Assembly: GCA_023150835.1 (NCBI GenBank)
Contig: JAKLKB010000019.1
Coordinates: 3,260 to 67,259, forward strand
Direction: 5' to 3'
Origin: Myxococcota bacterium
GTDB lineage: Bacteria > Myxococcota_C > UBA6777
Length of the DNA stretch: 64,000 bases
A model generated the notes under the pieces. That model made no database searches. It was not told the origin of the DNA and saw only the letters and a list, made by a program, of their open reading frames with translations. This document shows positions 40,868 through 51,500 of the stretch, one piece after another (within the stretch, counting starts at the first letter, position 1; each line of letters begins with the position of its first letter). The position numbers were made by a program, and so were the translations under genes.

Positions 40868-43800
40868 TTAGGCGACGGGGCGACGGCGGCGTGCAAAAGC
40901 GATGAGCAAGAGGAAAAGACCGAAGAGAAGGGCTGCTTCGCTGGATGCGACGCTTGTACAAGCACAGCCCGGGCTTTGGTACCGCCCACCTGTGTTGTCT
41001 TGGTCTTTTGTATTTCCTGTTTGGGTGCCGCCTGTTTCTTTTTGTCCGCCGTCTGTGGTGTTGTCCTGCTCGGTGTTGGTGTTGTTCTCGGTGTTGGTCG
41101 GAAATTCGGTGTTGTTTTCGGCGTTTGTGTTTTCGGCGTTTGTGTTTTCGGTGTTTGTGTTTTCGGTGTTTGTGTTTTCTGTGCTGGGATTTTCGGGTGT
41201 GGTGGCTTTGTGGCACTGTGCGTTTCCATCAAGGACGACGCAGGAAGCGCCTGAGGGGCATTGGATGCCGTGACAAGGGTCGTGGTCACAGACGCCCCCG
41301 TAGCAAGTGCGTCCTGTGGGGCATTGGACACCCACACAGGGATCACCGACACATTTTCCAGCGATACATGTTTGGCCTTGGCTGCATTGGACGCCATCGC
41401 AGGGGCCTGTTTGTTTGGGATCGTCTTCGCACTTGCCGTCAACGCAGCGTTGTTTGGCGGAGCATTGGACATCCGTGCAACTGTCGACGCACTTTCCTTC
41501 GCGACAGAATTGGCTTGTGCTGCATTTGACGCCGCTGCATGGGTCGGAGACGCATTGCTTGTTGACGCAGCGCTGTCCGTTTGGACAGCCTTGGGTATAA
41601 CAGCTTTGTTCTTCGCACTTTCCGGCTTTACAGAGGGAGCCGTCGGGGCAGGTGACAAAGAAGCAAGCATCGATACATTTTCCAGCGACGCAGCGTTTGT
41701 CGGGATCACAGGTCATGCTTTTGCAGGGATCGCCGATGCAGATACCATTTTCGCAGGTAAGTCCGGCGGGGCATTCGCCCTTGTTGCACTTTTGGCGGCA
41801 TTGTCCGTCGCTACAGACCAACCCAGAGGGGCAGAGGGGGTTTCCGCTGGTTTCGTTGTCGATCTGACCATCGCAGTTGTTGTCCTTGCCGTCGCAGATC
41901 TCGTTGCTGGGTTTGGGGGCGCTGCAATTTTCCCATTGGCCGTTTTTGCAGATCTCTTTGCCTTCGCCGCAGGCCGAGCTACAGGTGCGGGTGATGCCGT
42001 TGTCGATCACACCGTCGCAATCGTCGTCTTTGCCGTTGCAGATCTCGGTTTCGGGAGAAGGGCCAGAGCAACCGCCCCATTTTCCGCCTTGACAGGTAGC
42101 GGTGCCTTTTCCACAAGGGCCTTGGCAGGGGCGTGGTGTGAGTCCGTTGTCGATCTGGCCGTCGCAGTCGTCGTCTTTGCCGTTGCAGTCTTCGGCTTGT
42201 GGTTTGGGGGCATCACAAAAGGCCCATTGACCGGCAACACAGCGTTCTTTTCCACTGCCGCAAGCGGTGGAACAAGCGCGTTCGGGGACGTTGTTGTCGA
42301 CTTGACCATCGCAGTTGTCGTCGATGTTGTTGCATTGTTCGGGAGAAGGTTGGCGGGCGCTACAGCTTTCCCACTTGCCATTTTTGCAAACTTCAAAGCC
42401 TGCGCCACAAGCGCTACTACAAGCTTGGGTGAGGTTTTCGTCGATCAATCCGTTGCAATCGTTGTCGATCCCGTCGCAGATCTCGGGTGTTGGGGGCTTG
42501 GCGGCTGCGGCACATTGGGTTCCGTTACCATCGGCCTGACAGACCCACGTTCCTGTGTTTTTACAAGCGCCAGCACCGACTTCGCACGATTGTCCGAGGG
42601 TAAGGAAGAAGTCTGCGTAGCTGAGTGTTGCTGTTTGAAGGACTGGACTATCGCGACTGTCCGAAGTTTCGAGTAAGAATTCGATCTCGACAAAGCGGTT
42701 GGGAGTGATGCCGAGGGGCTGTCCTTTTCCGGTGTAAAGCCCCCATGCAGCGGTCGCAAGAGCAGCTTGGGTCAGCGCACTACGCGCACGCACTTTGATG
42801 GTTTTTTGGGGGCTGGTATTTGAATCGGTCCACGTCACGGAGTTGAAGTGAGACTTGCATTGCGAGTCAAAGACTTGGCGGATGGTACCCGAAGAAGGAG
42901 CCACGATCGCAAACAGCGTAAAGCCCGTCATATCCGAGTAAGTGTAGGGGTTGGATTGTACTGGAGAAGAGCAAGCACAAGCACACGCACCCGGGACGAA
43001 ACAAAAGCAAGGCTTGGTTCCACCAACGTCGCAGATCGGATAGGCCCCGACTTTGGCACCGTTTGAGGTGTTGAGTTTGTAGGCGAGACCTTCGCTGTAA
43101 GAGTTGGCCCATGTAAAACCTTTGGAGTCGACGGCGATCCCGATGGTATGGAGTCCAACGTCTGTGTAGTTGGTGGTCGTGCCAGCAGCGGCGTTGATAA
43201 ACGAGACGAGGCGGGTATTGGCACCGGCAGCATCGTTTGAACAAGCTACCCACACGTTGCCGTTTCCGTCGATGGCGACGCCACGTCCCATTCCGCCGAT
43301 CGGGTAATCTTGGCGAGCGCCTGTTTGTGCGTTGAATTTGTACAAGACGCGATTGCCGTAAGAAGCGGCCCAGACGTTGCCGTTTCTGTCGGCGGCGATG
43401 CCATAAACACTCGGAGCGGAGTATTCGCCCGTCACGGTGCCGGTCGTCGAGTCGATCCGAACCACAGTTCCACGGCATCGCGCAGACACCCAGATATTGT
43501 TGAAGGAGTCTGTGGCGAGTCCGTAGGTACAGATGCGTGGGTCAAGGACGCGTCGTTTGATCTGATAGCTGGTTCCATCGATCTGTACGACAGAATAGTT
43601 GCTTCCGCTGTAGGCTCCCCAACCCCCCGCCCAGATATCGCCGTTCTTGTCGACGGTCACACCCCGAGGACCGGGAGCGACGTTGTGCGAGACGATAAAC
43701 TTTCCTTCGGCGGTGACCGCTGCTACATAGTTGGACGATCGCAAGCCGACCCACACATTTCCGCGTGAGTCGACCGTTGTCCGCGAAGGGCTTCCACCGA

Positions 43801-44122
43801 TGTTGTTTTGTTTGAAGTCATAAGTCCAAAGGATGGCACCTGTGCGCGTGTCCATCTTGACGATGGTGTTGAGTCCTGAGTTGGGCAGGTAGATAAAAGG
43901 GGTTTCGTTGTACTGTTGTTTGGCTGGATCGTAAAAGATCTGCGCAGCCCCGGGGGTTTTGTTGGTGTCGACGTTGGTTGCAGAACCGGCCTTCCAATCG
44001 GCTTGTGTGTTCCATGTCTTGGTTTTGGGGTTGGTTTGTTGCGCGAACGCTTCAGACCATGACCAAAGCGCACACGCGATCATCCCTAACAATAGGGATC
44101 GATGGATGCTTTGGATGTTCAT
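40868..44122 (-). CDS. giant MYXO-CTERM surface protein: NHL/Vgb-like propeller plus MopE repeats
   Basis: 1084 residues, ATG six bases after AGGAGG. Signal peptide ends SEAFAQ. Residues about 60-370 form a beta propeller of the NHL/virginiamycin-lyase type (VDSRGNVWVGL, VDKNGDIWAGG, ADRNGNVWAAS, IDGNGNVWVAC). Residues about 520-790 are MopE-type units nearly identical to those of the neighbour at 37017-40586, followed by six or more EGF-like CxxGQxCxxGKC units. A long TENTN/AENTN linker leads to GCAC, a hydrophobic helix and ARRRR, the MYXO-CTERM tail. Probably surface-anchored; ligand unknown. Confidence 0.88.
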   Translation of the reverse strand: MNIQSIHRSLLLGMIACALWSWSEAFAQQTNPKTKTWNTQADWKAGSATNVDTNKTPGAAQIFYDPAKQQYNETPFIYLPNSGLNTIVKMDTRTGAILWTYDFKQNNIGGSPSRTTVDSRGNVWVGLRSSNYVAAVTAEGKFIVSHNVAPGPRGVTVDKNGDIWAGGWGAYSGSNYSVVQIDGTSYQIKRRVLDPRICTYGLATDSFNNIWVSARCRGTVVRIDSTTGTVTGEYSAPSVYGIAADRNGNVWAASYGNRVLYKFNAQTGARQDYPIGGMGRGVAIDGNGNVWVACSNDAAGANTRLVSFINAAAGTTTNYTDVGLHTIGIAVDSKGFTWANSYSEGLAYKLNTSNGAKVGAYPICDVGGTKPCFCFVPGACACACSSPVQSNPYTYSDMTGFTLFAIVAPSSGTIRQVFDSQCKSHFNSVTWTDSNTSPQKTIKVRARSALTQAALATAAWGLYTGKGQPLGITPNRFVEIEFLLETSDSRDSPVLQTATLSYADFFLTLGQSCEVGAGACKNTGTWVCQADGNGTQCAAAAKPPTPEICDGIDNDCNGLIDENLTQACSSACGAGFEVCKNGKWESCSARQPSPEQCNNIDDNCDGQVDNNVPERACSTACGSGKERCVAGQWAFCDAPKPQAEDCNGKDDDCDGQIDNGLTPRPCQGPCGKGTATCQGGKWGGCSGPSPETEICNGKDDDCDGVIDNGITRTCSSACGEGKEICKNGQWENCSAPKPSNEICDGKDNNCDGQIDNETSGNPLCPSGLVCSDGQCRQKCNKGECPAGLTCENGICIGDPCKSMTCDPDKRCVAGKCIDACFFVTCPDGSLCKAGKCEEQSCYTQGCPNGQRCVNKQCVSDPCSGVKCSTSQFCREGKCVDSCTDVQCSAKQRCVDGKCEDDPKQTGPCDGVQCSQGQTCIAGKCVGDPCVGVQCPTGRTCYGGVCDHDPCHGIQCPSGASCVVLDGNAQCHKATTPENPSTENTNTENTNTENTNAENTNAENNTEFPTNTENNTNTEQDNTTDGGQKETGGTQTGNTKDQDNTGGRYQSPGCACTSVASSEAALLFGLFLLLIAFARRRRPVA

Positions 44123-44769
44123 TTTTTATCCTCCTGCGCTGTGTTGACCATGTGCCGAGTAAGATAGCGAAGATCGTTTGGATTCTATCGTGGATCGTCT
44201 CAGTTTGCCAAGATTTGATATCTTTCTGAGGAGTCGTTGTTTGCGAACAATGCGGCCTTTGCGTGAGCCTTTTGTGGGCTGACCCCGATGTTTCGGGGAT
44301 GTTGGTTCTGCTTGCATCCTGCCTGCTCTGGCTTGTTGCTTTGGAAGTGTTCGCAGCTCAACAAGGCTTGAGCCGATCCATCGTTTTCGGGTATGGCGCG
44401 CCATTTGTTGCGTTGGCGCTGTCGCGTTGGTTGCGTGGCGATTTGCAGTGTCCGCTGCTCTGCCGTATGCGCTCATACGAGAGCCGAGAGATGCGTGATC
44501 GAAGGGTCGATGCGAGCCGCTGTCGACGCCCTGTTGTTGGGCAGCACAGGGGGTCCCTACGTTTTTCGATCACGCCCCCTGCGGATTTCGCACTCATCAG
44601 CACAGACCCAAGAGGGGCTTGCTTTGGCTCATCTGTTTTTTTTTGAACCTTTGTTCTTGACTTTTTTTGAACTTTTGTTAAACCAAAAAGCCTTGTTGGG
44701 TTAAGCCGCGTGTAGAGATGGGTATTTTGGTTGATTTTGCGCGGGAGTAGGTGACGTGAGGGGTTTGAG
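44123..44769. other. long intergenic region with MITE copy D
   Basis: About 650 bases between divergent genes. It holds MITE copy D (44475-44593). Short open frames here run through the MITE or lack ribosome sites and were not accepted. A T-rich stretch near 44640-44680 with TTGACT could include the promoter of the lipoprotein gene at 44770; this is weak. Confidence 0.5.
44475..44593 (+). mobile_element. MITE-like palindromic element, copy D
   Basis: Begins ATACGAGAGCCG and ends CGGATTTCGCA. Shares GACGCCCTGTTGTTGGGCAG, GGTCCCTACGTTTTTCGATC and the terminal repeats with the family. No coding capacity. Confidence 0.85.
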
Positions 44770-46086
44770 ATGAAAAAGATACGAGGATGGTTGTGTGGTG
44801 TGAGTTTGTTGTTGGGTGTGGTCGTGGTGTTGGTGGCGTGTGATGGGAAAGCGCCGACAGGTGAGCAAACGACCGAGAACAGCGGTGTAGAGTCGGATCA
44901 AGAAAAAGCGGTGGTGGAGTTGGGGAGCGAAAACACGCCGGATGGATCTGTCGAAGCGGGTATTGAGTCGCAGCCCGAGGCGCAAGTCGAGCCGACGACT
45001 GAGCCGACGACTGAGCCGACGACTGAGCCGATGCAGCCCGAAGCAACGACCGAACAGGTCTCGCCCGAGCCGACGACCGAGTCCGTACAGCCCGAAGCAA
45101 CGGCTGAACAGATCTTGCCTGAACCAACCCCCGAGTCCGTGTTGCCCGAACCGCAGCCAGACGGTGTGCTGGGAGCAGATTACAGCAAAGACGGTCCGAT
45201 GAATGTGTCGAGTGTCCCTCGGCGTGATATCACGTTGCCGACGAGTACGGGCTGTGGGAAGTTTTGCAAGGTGTTTGTGGAAGTCAGTTATCCCGATGGC
45301 AGCGCGATCGCGGGGCCGTATCCGCTGGTGCTCTTCTCGAACGGATTTTTGCTCAAGTCATCGTATTATGCGAGCTATGCCAAACGCTTTGCTTCGTGGG
45401 GATATGTGGTGGTGCGTTGGGATACCGATGGCGAAGATCCAACACCGATCATCGGTAAGGGAGCGGTAGATCACGATGCGTTGGGCAAGATGATCGTCGA
45501 GCTGATCTCTTGGGCGGATGCCCAATCCAAAGATCCCGCTTCTGCGCTGCGTGGGAAGTTGGACGCATCCAAAACGTATGCGGTGGGCCATTCACGCGGT
45601 GGGAAGGCGAGTGCGCTTGCAGCAGGGCTTGATCCACGCATCAAGCTGTATTTTGGCATCGACCCTGTGAACTCCAATCCACCGCTGAGTTCAAAGCGCG
45701 TGGATGCGCTGCCTGAGTTGGCAAAAAGCGCAGCACCCGTTGGGGTCGTGGGTTCCGACAACAACACGGGAGGTTTCCAACCCTGCACGCCTGTCAACGA
45801 CAACTACACCAAGTTCTACGACGCAGTTTCGCGCAGCGCGTGGGAGATGCACGTTGTCAACAGCGGCCATATGCAATTTCTCGACAATACGACAAGTTGC
45901 GGCTTTACATGCTCGGCTTGTTCCGACGGTTCGACACCGAGTATGCGTGTGCGCGACCTCACGCAAACGATGATGATCGCGTGGGGAGAAAAGCACTTCC
46001 GAAGTGCCGATATCACGGTCTATTTGACGGGTGCGTGGTCACAACAAGCGACGCAGGCAGGACACGCGAAGTTTCGTCGTAAGTGA
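44770..46086 (+). CDS. lipoprotein, chlorophyllase-like alpha/beta hydrolase
   Basis: 438 residues. Lipobox LVAC (Cys24). Residues 25-140 are a Pro/Thr/Glu-rich linker with PTTE and PEA repeats. The hydrolase domain from about 150 has GHSRGGKASALAAG (nucleophile Ser275), FGIDPVNSNPP with the probable acid Asp, and a late His in NSGHMQFLD. GHSRGG followed by GIDPV is the chlorophyllase-type signature, also seen in PET-hydrolase-like enzymes. A Cys-rich loop SCGFTCSAC lies near the C terminus. Activity is probably on an ester substrate at the cell surface; real chlorophyll is unlikely in this organism. Confidence 0.85.
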   Translation: MKKIRGWLCGVSLLLGVVVVLVACDGKAPTGEQTTENSGVESDQEKAVVELGSENTPDGSVEAGIESQPEAQVEPTTEPTTEPTTEPMQPEATTEQVSPEPTTESVQPEATAEQILPEPTPESVLPEPQPDGVLGADYSKDGPMNVSSVPRRDITLPTSTGCGKFCKVFVEVSYPDGSAIAGPYPLVLFSNGFLLKSSYYASYAKRFASWGYVVVRWDTDGEDPTPIIGKGAVDHDALGKMIVELISWADAQSKDPASALRGKLDASKTYAVGHSRGGKASALAAGLDPRIKLYFGIDPVNSNPPLSSKRVDALPELAKSAAPVGVVGSDNNTGGFQPCTPVNDNYTKFYDAVSRSAWEMHVVNSGHMQFLDNTTSCGFTCSACSDGSTPSMRVRDLTQTMMIAWGEKHFRSADITVYLTGAWSQQATQAGHAKFRRK

Positions 46087-46344
46087 GCTTTTGTGTGTGC
46101 GCCGTAAGTGAGTTTTTTGGGGCGGGTGGTACAGGCTTTTTAGTGATAGAAAGGAACGGGCGAGGGGCAAGTCGCCATTTGTGAGTTTTTGTGGGGGGGT
46201 GTTGCAGGGAGGGGAGCGTGTGTTAGTGTTTTGGCCTTTCGTGTGCTGAAAAGCTGCGCGTGTTGTGGGTGAGGCTCTGGATCTTCGATCTGTTTTGGGG
46301 CGCGTTCAACAAGGCGCGCTGTCATCGGAAAGGTCGAGGGTGGA

Positions 46345-48171
46345 GTGATGTTGTGGTGTCGGGCAGTCGTGCGTGGGATCGGGATCGGATGGTGTGGTTG
46401 GTTGATGATGCTGTGGTCGTGCCAAGCGCCACAAGAACCGGGCTGTGGGGATGGAAAGACGCTGTGTTCAGCGCGATGCGTGGATCTTGCGAGTGATGTG
46501 GGCCATTGTGGGGCGTGTGGGAAAGCGTGCGGCGCAACCGAGCGTTGTGTAAAAAGCCGATGTGTCGGGCTTTGCGATGGAAAACAAGTGCGTTGTGGCG
46601 AGGCTTGTGTGGATGTGCAAGCGACACGTGCGCATTGTGGGGCGTGTGGGAAAGCGTGCGGTGCAACAGAAGCTTGTGTGGAAGGGCGTTGTGTGTCTTC
46701 GTGCGGGTCGTTGGGGAAAGTCGCGTGCAGTGAGACGTGTGCGGATCTACAGACGGATGTTGCGCATTGTGGTGTGTGTGGGAAGGCTTGTGATGTGACG
46801 GAACGATGCGTGTCTGGGGTGTGTTCGTGTGCTTCAGGAGAAGGCCGATGTGCGGGGCGTTGTGTCGATCTGCGAGCCTCACGAGAACATTGTGGGGCGT
46901 GCGGTGTGGCTTGTGCGGATGGTCAGTCCTGTGCGAGCGGAGTGTGCGTTGCAGTATGCCCTGAAGCGACGCCGTTGTTGTGTTTGGGCGGATGTATCGA
47001 TGTCACGCGAGATTCCCGTCATTGCGGGGGATGTGGGAAGGCGTGTGCGCTGGATCAAGAATGTGTCGGGGGTCAGTGCCTTTGTGCAGAGGGGCTGATG
47101 CGTTGTGGGGATCGTTGTGTGGATGTGATGGCGAATGGTGCGCATTGTGGGGCGTGTGGTTTGGCCTGCGAAGGGGGGCAGGTTTGTTCGGCGGGGGCGT
47201 GTGTGGCTTCGTGTCCTGCGGCGACAGCGACGGTTTGTTTGGGAGGTTGTGCGGATACGCAAAACAACTCATTGCATTGCGGTGCGTGTGGGAAAGGGTG
47301 TACGTGGGGGCAGTATTGTGAAAAGGGAGCGTGTCGTTGTCCCGAAGGACAGGGCTTTTGCGATGGGGCGTGTGTGGATCTGAAGGTGGATCGGCTGCAT
47401 TGTGGGGCGTGCGGGAAGGCTTGCGCGGGGGGGCAGCTTTGCGATGAGGGCGCGTGCGTTGCGAACTGTGCGGCCTCCAAAAAGGCGTGTTATGGGGGTT
47501 GTGTGGACGTATCAAACAATCCGCGTCATTGCGGGGGATGTGGTGTGGTTTGTCGCGCAGGGACGGGCTGTGTCAAAGGGCAGTGTCAGTGCGCGGCAGG
47601 TCAAGTGCGTTGTGGTCGGTCATGTGTGGAAGTGGCGGCAGATCCGTTGAATTGTGGGCGTTGTGGTCTGGCTTGTGGGATGGGCGAGCGTTGCGTGGAG
47701 GGGCGTTGTGAAGTGGGTTGCAGTCCTTCGTATCCAGATCGCTGCGGAGATCGTTGTGTGGATCGCAAGCGCGATAACGCGCATTGTGGGGCGTGTGGCG
47801 TGGCCTGCCCGCAAGGGCAGCTTTGCGTGGAAGGCAAGTGCGCGTTGAACTGCCCTGCTGGACAGAGTCCGTGTGATGGGATCTGTGCGGATCTGCAAAC
47901 AGACACGCTGCATTGTGGTGTGTGTGGGAAGGCTTGTGCCTCGTACGAGCGTTGTGTCGCGGGAGTGTGTGCTTGCGAAGAAGGCGTGGGACGGGCGTGT
48001 TATACGGGTCCAGCGGGGACGGAAGGAAGAGGCGTCTGCAAGGGCGGCGTCTCGCATTGCAAACAAGGCCAGTGGTCGGCGTGTGTGGGCGAAGTGTTGC
48101 CCTCTGCGGAGATCCCGCAAGATCGGTTGGACAATAACTGCGATGGCCAAGTCGACGAAGTCGTGCCGTAA
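46345..48171 (+). CDS. Stig1-repeat lipoprotein with MopE-type tail
   Basis: 608 residues from the GTG at 46345 (ATG at 46348 equally possible). The signal ends LWSC, a lipobox. Twelve units of the form CxxxCVDLxxDxxHCGACGxxCxxGxxCxxGxC fill residues about 30-545; this is the pattern of the plant stigma protein Stig1 repeat, common in Myxococcota exported proteins. The last 60 residues contain a single MopE-type unit (DRLDNNCDGQVDE). The same architecture opens the next gene. Presumably a rigid disulfide-rich surface stalk; no enzyme domain is present. Confidence 0.85.
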   Translation: MMLWCRAVVRGIGIGWCGWLMMLWSCQAPQEPGCGDGKTLCSARCVDLASDVGHCGACGKACGATERCVKSRCVGLCDGKQVRCGEACVDVQATRAHCGACGKACGATEACVEGRCVSSCGSLGKVACSETCADLQTDVAHCGVCGKACDVTERCVSGVCSCASGEGRCAGRCVDLRASREHCGACGVACADGQSCASGVCVAVCPEATPLLCLGGCIDVTRDSRHCGGCGKACALDQECVGGQCLCAEGLMRCGDRCVDVMANGAHCGACGLACEGGQVCSAGACVASCPAATATVCLGGCADTQNNSLHCGACGKGCTWGQYCEKGACRCPEGQGFCDGACVDLKVDRLHCGACGKACAGGQLCDEGACVANCAASKKACYGGCVDVSNNPRHCGGCGVVCRAGTGCVKGQCQCAAGQVRCGRSCVEVAADPLNCGRCGLACGMGERCVEGRCEVGCSPSYPDRCGDRCVDRKRDNAHCGACGVACPQGQLCVEGKCALNCPAGQSPCDGICADLQTDTLHCGVCGKACASYERCVAGVCACEEGVGRACYTGPAGTEGRGVCKGGVSHCKQGQWSACVGEVLPSAEIPQDRLDNNCDGQVDEVVP

Positions 48172-48209
48172 GAAGGGGGAGTCGTGATGAGTCGGATATT
48201 TGGAAAGAA

Positions 48210-48280
48210 GCGAGTGTTTGGGATATTCGGAGATAGGCGAGCGTTTGGGATATTCGGAGATAGGCGAGCGTCTGGGATGG
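48210..48280. repeat. 27-bp tandem repeat, about 2.6 copies
   Basis: The unit GCGAGYGTTTGGGATATTCG followed by GAGATAG occurs at 48210 and 48237, with a partial third from 48264. Noncoding. Confidence 0.9.
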
Positions 48281-48327
48281 TGGGGATGCGACATCGCAAC
48301 TCCATCTTGTCCGATGGACGGGTGCGG

Positions 48328-48438
48328 GTCGATACGCGAGGCCATGAGAGCGTCGATCAGGTATTTGTGAAAGAGCGGGCAAGGCAACCGGTCGATACGC
48401 GAGGCCATGAGAGCGTCGATACGCGAGGCCATGAGATG
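48328..48438. repeat. 24-bp repeat, three copies
   Basis: GTCGATACGCGAGGCCATGA followed by GAGC occurs at 48328, 48391 and 48415; the last two are adjacent. A 39-base stretch separates the first from the second. Confidence 0.93.
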
Positions 48439-48528
48439 TTTGGGATGCGAGCCGATGGGGGCGAAAGCGTTTGGAATGAGCTTTCGTGTCGAGCCATCGC
48501 CAAAAGACAGCAGGCAAAGGGTCAAAAG

Positions 48529-51500
48529 ATGCAGCAGCGAATCGGTGTATGGGGCTTTTGGCGTGGCGTGATGGTGTTGTTGTGGGGGATGTGGGGAGTG
48601 GCCTGTCAGCCTCCCCAGCCCTCTTTGTTGTGTGAAACGGGAAAAGCCCGTTGTGGCGAGGCTTGTGTAGACGTCACGCAAGATCCGAAGCATTGTGGGG
48701 TGTGTGGGGCGGTGTGCCGTTCGGAGGAGCGCTGTGACAAGGGCTTGTGTGTGTTGCGTTGCGCGGCTGGGACGCAAGATTGCGCAGGGAATTGTGTGGA
48801 TATCTTGGCAAGCGAAAAGCATTGTGGCGCGTGCGCAAAAGCCTGTGCAACGGGCGAGCGTTGTTTTTTGGGTCGATGTGTTTCAGCTTGTCCGCCCAAT
48901 CTCCCCGATCTTTGCGAGGGGACGTGCGTGGACAAACGATCGGACCGCAAGCATTGTGGGGCGTGTGGTGAGATCTGTGCGGTGGGCCGAGTCTGCCAAG
49001 AAGGCGGATGCCGCTGTCCTATCGGGCAGTTCTTGTGTGGGAGTACTTGTGTCGATCCGATGACCAGTACGCAACACTGCGGAGATTGCAAGCGCCCTTG
49101 TGCAGAGGGCCAGATCTGTGCAAGCGGAACGTGCGTTCCTTCGTGTCCATCGGCAACACCGACGACGTGCTTTGGGGGATGTGTTGATACGCAAAGCCAC
49201 CGCTTGCATTGTGGGGGATGCGGTCGGGTTTGTTTGGCTGGACAAAGCTGCTCTGCGGGGAAGTGTTTGTGCGCCGAAGATATCACGGAGTGCGGAGATC
49301 GTTGTGTCGATCTGACCTCGGATTATGCGCACTGTGGGGCGTGTGGGGCGGCTTGTGCGGGAGGTCAGTTGTGTGCTTTCGGCGGTTGTGTGACGTCATG
49401 TCCTGCGGCAACACCCACCGCTTGTTTCGGCGGATGCGTCGACACACAAAGCAATCGATTGCATTGCGGAGCCTGCGGTACAGCCTGCGGAGCAGGGCAA
49501 TCTTGTATCCAAGGCAAGTGTGTGTGCCCTCCCAATCAAAAGCTTTGTGATGGTGTTTGCGTCGATCCTCGCGCCAACTTCCAACATTGCGGGACGTGTA
49601 TGCAGATCTGCGCGATGGGTGAGGTGTGTGGTGACGCGAAGTGCCAGATCCAATGCCCTGCGGCGACGGCGACGATCTGCTTTGGTGGTTGTGTCGATCT
49701 GCAAAGTGATACGTTGCATTGTGGCGGATGTGGCAAGCGTTGCGGCTTTGGAACGGCGTGTGAAAAAGGCCAGTGCGTTTGTGCTGTGGGGTTTGCGCTG
49801 TGTGGAGGGCGTTGTCAAGACCTTCAAAACGCACGTGCGCACTGTGGGGCGTGTGGCAAGGCGTGTGGGCCAACCGAGTCTTGCGTCAAAGGGGCGTGTG
49901 AGCCTGTGTGTTTGCGTGAAGCCCCGACGCGCTGTGGTGCGTTGTGCGTCGACACAAAGCAAGATGCCCGTCATTGCGGAAGCTGCGACAAAGCCTGTGC
50001 GCAAGGCGAGCGTTGCCGAGATGGTCAGTGCGTTCCCGAATGCCCTGTGGGGCAGACTCTTTGCGCGGGACAATGCTTCGATCTGCAACGTTCTTTGCAG
50101 CACTGCGGGACGTGCGGAAATGCTTGCGCGGCAGGGTCGGTGTGTAAAGCGGGGCGGTGCGATTGTGTGGATGGCGCTGTGCGCTCTTGCTATGAGGCTC
50201 CCGCCGCCACCAAGGGCGTGGGGCCTTGTGTCGCAGGTGAACAACGCTGTACAGCGGGTGTTTGGGGCCCTTGCACAGGGCAGGTATTGCCGAGTATCGA
50301 GATCAAGGACGGTGTGGACAATGATTGCGATGGGATGGTCGATGAGTCCGTACAAGTTCAACTTTTTGCGGGAAATTCGCTGCTGAAAAATGGTGGATTG
50401 CTGGAGGCGCGCTTTCATCAACCCGCACAGATCGTCTCGGATAGTGCGGGAAATCTGTATCTTGCAGATACCGCCAACCACATGATCCGAAAGATCGATC
50501 CACAAGGCAACGTGACAACCTTCGCAGGGACGGGTGTTCCAGCATTCAAAGACGGGACCGCTCTCCAAGCCACCTTCCAGCACCCCGAAGATCTCGCCTT
50601 TGACAGCAAAGGAAACTTGTACATCGCAGACACAGGCAACCACGCCATCCGCATGATCGATCTACAAGGCAACGTCAAGACGATCGCAGGTGCCGGAAAG
50701 TCGGGATTTCAAGATGGATCTGGTGGACAAGCGCTGTTCTTTTCTCCGCGTGGGATCGCGTTCGATAAAAATGGGACGCTTTTTGTTGCAGATACGGGCA
50801 ACCACGCGATCCGCAAAGTCGATCCACAAGGCCAAGTTAGCCTGATCGCAGGAAATGGCGTCGCTGGATTTAGTGATGGTACGGGCAAGATGGCTCAATT
50901 CGACGAACCCACCGATCTGGTCATCGACTCCGCAAACAACCTGTACGTCGCCGATTCGCAGAACCATCGCATCCGAAAGGTCGATGACAAGGGCGTCGTC
51001 ACCACCTTTGCAGGGGCGGGCCTTGCAGACTTTCTTGATGGAAAAGCTCAACAAGCGCGCTTTAAGGCTCCGCGTGGTCTGCTCTTGGACGGGGCTGGAA
51101 ACCTGTACGTCGCCGATGCCTTTAACCATCGTATCCGCAAGATCGACGCTCAAGGCAACGTCTCCACTCTTGCAGGGACGGGAAATGCAGGGTTTAAGGA
51201 CGACACAGGCTTGAATGCGCAGCTCTATCGGCCTTCTGGACTGGCGCTCGATAACAAAGGCGACTTGATGATCGTCGACACAGAAAACAAGCGTGTTCGC
51301 AAACTGTCGCTGAATACGGGGATTGTCACCACGTTGACGGGCGATGATCCGCGTGGTTTTGTCGATGGTTCGGTCGGGCAAGCCAAGTTCAATCGCGTTT
51401 CCGCTGTCACCACCGATCTCACCAACGGAGATGTGTTTGTGGCCGACAGCGAGAATCATCGCATCCGAAATGTCGATCCCAAGGGCCTGACCACCACGCT

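Larger units (their letters stand above)
48172..48528. other. repeat-rich intergenic region
   Basis: About 360 bases between the two Stig1-repeat genes. It holds a 27-bp tandem repeat (48210-48280) and three copies of a 24-bp unit (48328-48438). The frame of the downstream gene happens to be open throughout, but the resulting peptide is low-complexity and would hide the lipoprotein signal. Confidence 0.8.

Noticed and set aside
40042-41709. Long minus-strand frame of about 555 codons overlapping the starts and ends of the MYXO-CTERM genes
   Set aside because: It runs in another frame of two clear genes and across MITE copy C; its composition (Ala/Ser/Asn/Pro runs) is that of a shadow of cysteine-rich coding repeats.
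44263-44646. Short plus-strand gene before the chlorophyllase-like lipoprotein
   Set aside because: Its C-terminal half is translated MITE copy D and there is no ribosome site.
48184-48528. N-terminal extension of the Stig1/NHL lipoprotein
   Set aside because: It is made of minisatellite-derived peptides and would bury the lipoprotein signal that starts at 48529.
49396-50643. 415-codon antisense frame inside the Stig1/NHL gene
   Set aside because: Shadow of the repeat coding strand; no signal, domain or start site.
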